DNA from: Haloplanus aerogenes
Lineage (GTDB): Archaea > Halobacteriota > Halobacteria > Halobacteriales > Haloferacaceae
Length of the DNA stretch: 64,000 nucleotides
Direction: 5' to 3'
NCBI RefSeq assembly: GCF_003856835.1
Contig: NZ_CP034145.1
Coordinates: 1,798,001 to 1,862,000 of the forward strand
Shown here: one piece after another, positions 59,748 to 64,000 of the stretch
How the letters are laid out: every line of letters starts with the position of its first letter
How positions within the stretch are numbered: position 1 is the stretch's first letter
Notes under the pieces: model-generated
Told to the model about the DNA's origin: nothing
The model's database searches: none
What the model saw: only the letters and a program-made list of their open reading frames with translations
Translations under genes and position numbers: made by a program

Positions 59748-61556
59748 TCAGACGTACCCGCGCTCGCGGGCCTGCTCCAGCGCCGACTCGTCGATAAACA
59801 CGACGATCTCGTCGCTCCAGAGCCGGAAGTCGTGACGGTGGCGTTCGTAGCCCGACACCTGCCGGGCCACGCGGTCCTCGTCCCACCCGGCGGCGAAAAT
59901 GACCGGCGGCGGATCGTCGCTCAGGTTCGCGCCGGGGGCGATGCTCGTCACCTCCGCGTCGTAGCGTTCGAGATACCACGGGAGCGGCAGGCGGGTGTGC
60001 CACGACGGCCCGCCGGGTCGGGGCTGGCGGAGCGACGACTCGTTCTCGACGTAGAAGCGCACGTCGCTCGGGTTGTTCGGCGCGTGCGTGCCGACGAAGA
60101 GTACGTCCGTTCCGTCGTTGACGCGGACGACGCCGTGGACGAGGTGGAGGGTATCCTTGAGGTCGTTCTCGGGTTGGGCCCACTGGATGATCTGGCCGGC
60201 CTCGGCGTCGGACGTGCTGTTCGCGTACGTGGCGTTGGCGCCGACGACGCCGACGGCCGCGCCACAGAGCAGGAGTGCCGCGAGGAGGGCCGGGACCGTC
60301 CACGCCGATGAGGAGGTGATTGCGGCGAGCGGTGCCGTCTCGCTCCCACCGTCGTCCGCTTCGGTCCGAGCCTGCGAAATCGCGCCCTTGACGCGCCGGG
60401 CGAGGGCCGCGACGCCGACGGCGGCAGGGATGGCGAGGGGGAGGACGGCGTGAATCGCGGCCCACGGCGCCCGGATGTCCGTCGCGATGGGGTAGCCGAG
60501 GACGCTCACGGCGCCCCAGTACGTCGCGAAGGCGACGATGTCGCGGTAGCCACCCTCGCTCCCGTAGCCGTCCGCGACGAACCCGATGGCGGCGAACAGA
60601 CAGACGAAGGGCGCGCCGTACAGCAGGGTTTCGAGGTAGTCGTAGAGGAAGGGCAGGTAGTCGTGGTTCTGGTGGCTGCCGGCCACCCAGAGGTTGTAGA
60701 AGGATTCCCACGACCCGACCGTCGCTTCCTCGACGACGCCGGGGAGTTGGCTCGGCGTCGCGAGCGCCTGCCACAACTCGGGACGCGGGGCGTAGAAGAA
60801 CGTGACGACGGCGAGGAAGACGACGACGGCACCGACGGTGTGGAGGAGGGCGCGGCCGATCCCGCCACGGACGGAGCCACCCCACGTCTGGAGGCGGTAC
60901 GCAGCGTCCCGCCGCCAGTCACGGGTGACGAGGTGGGGGACCGACCGATCCGAGCGGGCGGCGTGGAACAGGCGGTGATCGACTAGGAGGGCACCGGCGC
61001 CGAGGAAGCAGAGCAGGTAGACGACGGCGTTCTCCTTGGTGGTGAAGGCGAGGCCGAAGACGGCGGCGGCGGGGTAGACGAGGCGGGCGTCGCTACGGTC
61101 GATGGCGCGGACGAAGATGGCGAGGGCGGCGAAGGCGAACGCGCCCACGAGCATGTCGTTGCGCATGAATCGCGAGTAGTAGACTAGAAGCGGGTTGACC
61201 GCGAGGACGACGGCGAGGGCGACGACTTCCACGTCGTTCAGGCGGTCACGGAGCAGCCACGCCGAGAGGGGGAGGAGGCCGCCGACGAGGGCGACGATCA
61301 GGCGCGCACTGAAGTCCGAGGCGCCGAGGCCGGGGATGTCGAACACCCAGTCGTTGACGATAAAGAGGAAGGGGCCGTGAACGATGGGGCGGTAGCTGAA
61401 CTGCCCCGTCTCGTGATAGCGGAGGATCCAGTAGGCGACGCGGCCTTCGTCCCAGTGGAAGATTCGCGTGCCGAGGCCGACGAGACGGACGGCGAGGGCG
61501 AGGGCGGTGATCGCGAGGACCGCCGGAAGAGTTCGGCGGCGACCGTCGAAACGCAT
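59748..61556 (-). CDS. TIGR03663/Agl23-like GT-C-fold membrane protein
   Basis: 602 residues, 10-12 helices. GLGTRIFHWDEGRVAYWILRY with the Asp36-Glu37 pair in the first loop, VHGPFLFIVN and LLVYYSRFMRNDML are the TIGR03663 signatures; the last 130 residues are a soluble domain outside the membrane. Such proteins resemble dolichol-linked glycosyltransferases (GT-C fold) and have been connected to N-glycosylation or flippase activity in haloarchaea. Upstream of folCP by 52 bases. ATG 61556 was chosen because it precedes the first helix. Confidence 0.8.
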   Translation of the reverse strand: MRFDGRRRTLPAVLAITALALAVRLVGLGTRIFHWDEGRVAYWILRYHETGQFSYRPIVHGPFLFIVNDWVFDIPGLGASDFSARLIVALVGGLLPLSAWLLRDRLNDVEVVALAVVLAVNPLLVYYSRFMRNDMLVGAFAFAALAIFVRAIDRSDARLVYPAAAVFGLAFTTKENAVVYLLCFLGAGALLVDHRLFHAARSDRSVPHLVTRDWRRDAAYRLQTWGGSVRGGIGRALLHTVGAVVVFLAVVTFFYAPRPELWQALATPSQLPGVVEEATVGSWESFYNLWVAGSHQNHDYLPFLYDYLETLLYGAPFVCLFAAIGFVADGYGSEGGYRDIVAFATYWGAVSVLGYPIATDIRAPWAAIHAVLPLAIPAAVGVAALARRVKGAISQARTEADDGGSETAPLAAITSSSAWTVPALLAALLLCGAAVGVVGANATYANSTSDAEAGQIIQWAQPENDLKDTLHLVHGVVRVNDGTDVLFVGTHAPNNPSDVRFYVENESSLRQPRPGGPSWHTRLPLPWYLERYDAEVTSIAPGANLSDDPPPVIFAAGWDEDRVARQVSGYERHRHDFRLWSDEIVVFIDESALEQARERGYV

Positions 61557-61701
61557 CGCTAATCCCTGTCGCCTCGGCGGTAACAATTCTTTTGTTTTGG
61601 GGGGCGCCGACCAATCGCTGGTCGGCGGCAGGAAACACGACGTCTGTTGGGTCGGTGCCGACGGGACGGCTACGTACGTCGACTCACCCGCTCGCCCCGC
61701 C

Positions 61702-63570
61702 TCAGTCCGTGCAGTACGCGATGGCGTCGCGGACGGCCTCGCGTCGGCCGATGAACGTCAGGTGGTCGCCGAGTTCGATCCGGTCGTCCGGGTGTGGTAG
61801 ATGGTTGGTCCCGTCGCGGCTGATCAGTGCCAGGTGACAGCTCTCCGGCAGTTCGTCGCTCAGTTCGGCCACCGTCTTGCCGGCCCGTGTCGGGTCGGAC
61901 ACCTCGATCTCCTGTACGTCGCCGTCGCGGTTGAGTTCCCGCATCCACTGGGAGATCCCGGGTCGTTCGATGACGTTGTCCATCGACCACGCGATAGAGG
62001 AGGAGGTAGAGATGGCCTCGACGTCCAGATCGTCGAACGCCGCGACGTTCCCCGGGTCGTTCACGCGGGCGACGACCGTCTCGACGCCGTACGCGTTTGC
62101 GAGTTGTCCGACGAGGAGGTTCAGATCGTCGTCTCGGGTCGCCGCGACGACGACTTTCGCGTTCTCGATTCCGGCCCGTTCCAGCACGTCCCGTTCCCCG
62201 CCGTCGCCGTTGTGGACGGTGAATCCTTGCTCGCGCAGGCGTTCGATCACTTCCGTGTCTTGCTCGACGATGACCACGGATTCGCCGCGCTCTTCGAGTC
62301 GCTCCGCGAGTTCCGTCCCGACTCGCCCGCCGCCGACGACGATCACACGTTTCGGAATCACGTCGAGTGCCTGAGCGATGTGACGGGCCAGCCCCCCTTC
62401 AAACACGACGGTTACGAGGATGACGAGAAAGACCGTCCCGACGAGCGTCGTCGCCGCCGCCGGATTCCGAGGCTGGAGTTCGAGCGCGAACAGCGTCGCG
62501 ACGCTCGCGGGGACGATGCCGCGGGGACCGAGCGCACTGACGAACAGCCGTTCTCGGAGGGTCAGGCGCTCACCGACGGTACAGAGCAGGACGACTGCCG
62601 GCCGGACGAGTACCGCGATGGCGACGACGGCGACGAGGCCGCCGACGCCGAGGCCGAGGAGGTCGTCGACCGAGAGCAGGGAGGCGAGCGTGATGAACAC
62701 GAACGCGATGACGAGCAGCGACACGTCGCCTTTGAACTGCTCGACGGTGTCGCGGTAGGGGATGTCGGCGTTGCCGAGGACGAACCCGCCCGCCGCGACG
62801 GCGGCGATGCCGGCTTCGGACGCCCCGATCCGTGCGCCAAGCACCTCCGCGATGCCGTACATCACGAGCGACGACACGAGCACCATGAGCCGGGCGTTCT
62901 GTGGTGCGTTCTCGACCGCCTGCGTGCCGTACCTGAGGATGGCCCACAGGACGGCCGCGACCGCCACCCCGACGGCGACACCGAGGCCGAACCGGAGCGC
63001 GAACTCCCGAACGAGCGTCGGCAGGCCGCGCGACCCGAGGAGGACCGTCTCGAACACGACGATGGCCAGAATCGCCGCCGTCACGTCGTTGACGACGCCT
63101 TCCGTCTCGAGCGTCGAGGCGACGCGCTCGCGGACGGGCACGACGCTCATGATCGGCGTGATCACCGTCGGCCCCGTCGCGACGAGCAGCGACCCGATCA
63201 GGAGGGCGAGATCCCACGGCGCTCCCAGCGCGTAGTGGACGACGACGGCCGTTCCGACGAGCGAGCCGACGGCCCCGACCGTGATCAGCCGGAGCGTCTC
63301 GCGGCGCGCGCTCCGTATCCGCTCGATCCGCAGGTGGAAGGCGCCCTCGAAGACGATGATGGCGACGCTCAGGCCGACGATGGCCCGGAGTGCGCCTCCG
63401 GCGACGTCGAGGGTGACGAGGCCGAGTCCCTCCGGGCCGACGACGAGGCCCGCGAGAACCAGAAACACCACGCTCGGGACTCGTAGACGATCCGCGAAAA
63501 CCTGCGCGGCGACACCCAGCGCCATGATCGTGACGACGGTCCGGATGATATCGACGGCGGCGGCGCTCAC
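61702..63570 (-). CDS. Kef/CPA2-type cation:proton antiporter with RCK domains
   Basis: 622 residues. Residues 1 to about 390 are a Na_H_Exchanger membrane domain with 11-13 helices (LVLAGLVVGPEGLGL, ETEGVVNDVTAAILAI with the ion-binding NDVT/ETEG region, ALGPRGIVPASVA). From about 400 follows a TrkA_N Rossmann domain (VIVVGGGRVGTELAERL) and a TrkA_C domain. Exchanges Na+ or K+ for protons, gated by a nucleotide. GTG 63570 is the start; the longer frame runs into ribH. Fits the strong ion-transport content of the window. Confidence 0.88.
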   Translation of the reverse strand: MSAAAVDIIRTVVTIMALGVAAQVFADRLRVPSVVFLVLAGLVVGPEGLGLVTLDVAGGALRAIVGLSVAIIVFEGAFHLRIERIRSARRETLRLITVGAVGSLVGTAVVVHYALGAPWDLALLIGSLLVATGPTVITPIMSVVPVRERVASTLETEGVVNDVTAAILAIVVFETVLLGSRGLPTLVREFALRFGLGVAVGVAVAAVLWAILRYGTQAVENAPQNARLMVLVSSLVMYGIAEVLGARIGASEAGIAAVAAGGFVLGNADIPYRDTVEQFKGDVSLLVIAFVFITLASLLSVDDLLGLGVGGLVAVVAIAVLVRPAVVLLCTVGERLTLRERLFVSALGPRGIVPASVATLFALELQPRNPAAATTLVGTVFLVILVTVVFEGGLARHIAQALDVIPKRVIVVGGGRVGTELAERLEERGESVVIVEQDTEVIERLREQGFTVHNGDGGERDVLERAGIENAKVVVAATRDDDLNLLVGQLANAYGVETVVARVNDPGNVAAFDDLDVEAISTSSSIAWSMDNVIERPGISQWMRELNRDGDVQEIEVSDPTRAGKTVAELSDELPESCHLALISRDGTNHLPHPDDRIELGDHLTFIGRREAVRDAIAYCTD

Positions 63571-63699
63571 GCGACGACCACGCCCCACTGACGGTCCGTA
63601 TCCATCGTCTGCGAGAACGTGTGGGAGGGGACTACAAAGTGACTTCCCAATCCTACCCGGACAGTAAGGTCTTTGCCACCCCGCGCCGACCCGCCGGAT

Positions 63700-64000
63700 A
63701 TGGTTACACTGGGGCTGGTGGTGGCGCAGTTCAACGCGTCGGTCACCGAGCCGATGGCGGAGGAAGCGCGGGCGGCGGCCGCGGAGGCGGACGCCGACAT
63801 CGCCGAGACGGTCGAGGTGCCGGGGTCGTACGACGCGCCGCTGGCGGCGGATCGACTCGCCCGCCGGGACGACATCGACGCCGTGGCGGTCGTCGGCGCC
63901 ATCGTCACCGGCGACACGGCACACGACCGGGTGATCGGCGACGCGACGGCGCAGGCGCTGACGCAGGTGAGCCTCGACCGCGACACGCCGGTCACGTTCG
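63700..64000 (+). CDS. ribH: 6,7-dimethyl-8-ribityllumazine synthase (partial)
   Basis: The frame runs off the right edge after 100 codons. LGLVVAQFNASVTEPM is the family start, VEVPGSYDAPLAADRL carries the substrate loop, and GAIVTGDTAHDRVI is the GxxxxGxTxHxxxI active-site motif with the catalytic histidine. Makes lumazine in riboflavin synthesis. Divergent from the antiporter. Confidence 0.88.
   Translation, partial: MVTLGLVVAQFNASVTEPMAEEARAAAAEADADIAETVEVPGSYDAPLAADRLARRDDIDAVAVVGAIVTGDTAHDRVIGDATAQALTQVSLDRDTPVTF

Overview
The window is about 64 kb of GC-rich archaeal chromosome from a halophilic archaeon (class Halobacteria). Direct evidence is an archaeal TFB, proteasome alpha subunit, RNase P proteins Rnp2 and Rnp3, RNA polymerase subunit L, a CheF-like taxis protein, Mrp-type antiporter genes, very acidic proteins, strong G/C at third codon positions, ATGA/GTGA/TGATG gene overlaps and AT-rich TATA elements close to many start codons. 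The genus cannot be fixed from sequence alone. It reads as core chromosome: I see no insertion sequence, integrase, CRISPR array, rRNA or tRNA.

Layout. 1-7.7 kb: tail of an unknown gene, a flavin oxidoreductase, an MFS carrier, two small membrane proteins, a CysD-like PP-loop enzyme, Dph6, a sugar nucleotidyltransferase and an HTH/zinc-ribbon protein. 7.7-15.1 kb: a peptide-type ABC importer (A-B-C-D-F, minus strand) downstream of a purine phosphoribosyltransferase. 15.2-25.1 kb: a small phosphatase, then a nine-gene Mrp/Mnh-type cation/proton antiporter operon and coaBC. 25.2-30 kb: small genes, then trkA-trkH for potassium uptake. 30-31.9 kb: the most disturbed stretch, with a PhoX-like gene head joined out of frame to a dockerin tail, a surface-anchor-like tail and a frameshifted trkH 3' remnant behind gatA. 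31.9-43.8 kb: gatCA, trpB, HbpS/GlcG-like protein, tfb, NUDIX, AsnB-like and PHP genes, purL, hisF and a carotenoid-type membrane protein. 43.8-47.4 kb: rpoL, uracil-DNA glycosylase, a DUF5793-like gene, a CheF-like gene and a membrane protein. 47.6-53.4 kb: the lysine/diaminopimelate operon dapA-dapB-dapD-lysA-dapF-dapE. 53.4-55.8 kb: a Tat lipoprotein, rnp3, rnp2 and psmA. 56-64 kb: an HTH regulator, an NRDE protein, a fused folC-folP, a TIGR03663/Agl23-like membrane protein, a Kef-type antiporter with RCK domains and the start of ribH.

Several gene sets serve one job. The Mrp operon, trkA/trkH and the Kef-type antiporter all fit ion homeostasis at high salt. The dap/lys genes form a nearly complete succinylase branch lacking only the aminotransferase. 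rnp3-rnp2-psmA is a conserved archaeal RNA/protein-turnover cluster.

The most unusual points are an ABC transporter ATPase whose C-terminal cysteine domain is split by two homologous helical inserts; a chain of mutually overlapping perfect hairpins between the uracil-DNA glycosylase gene and rpoL; a leaderless small ORF or structured RNA after trkH; the cluster of gene remnants at 30-31.9 kb; a 17-bp perfect inverted repeat covering both stop codons of a convergent pair; and repeats in the dapA leader.
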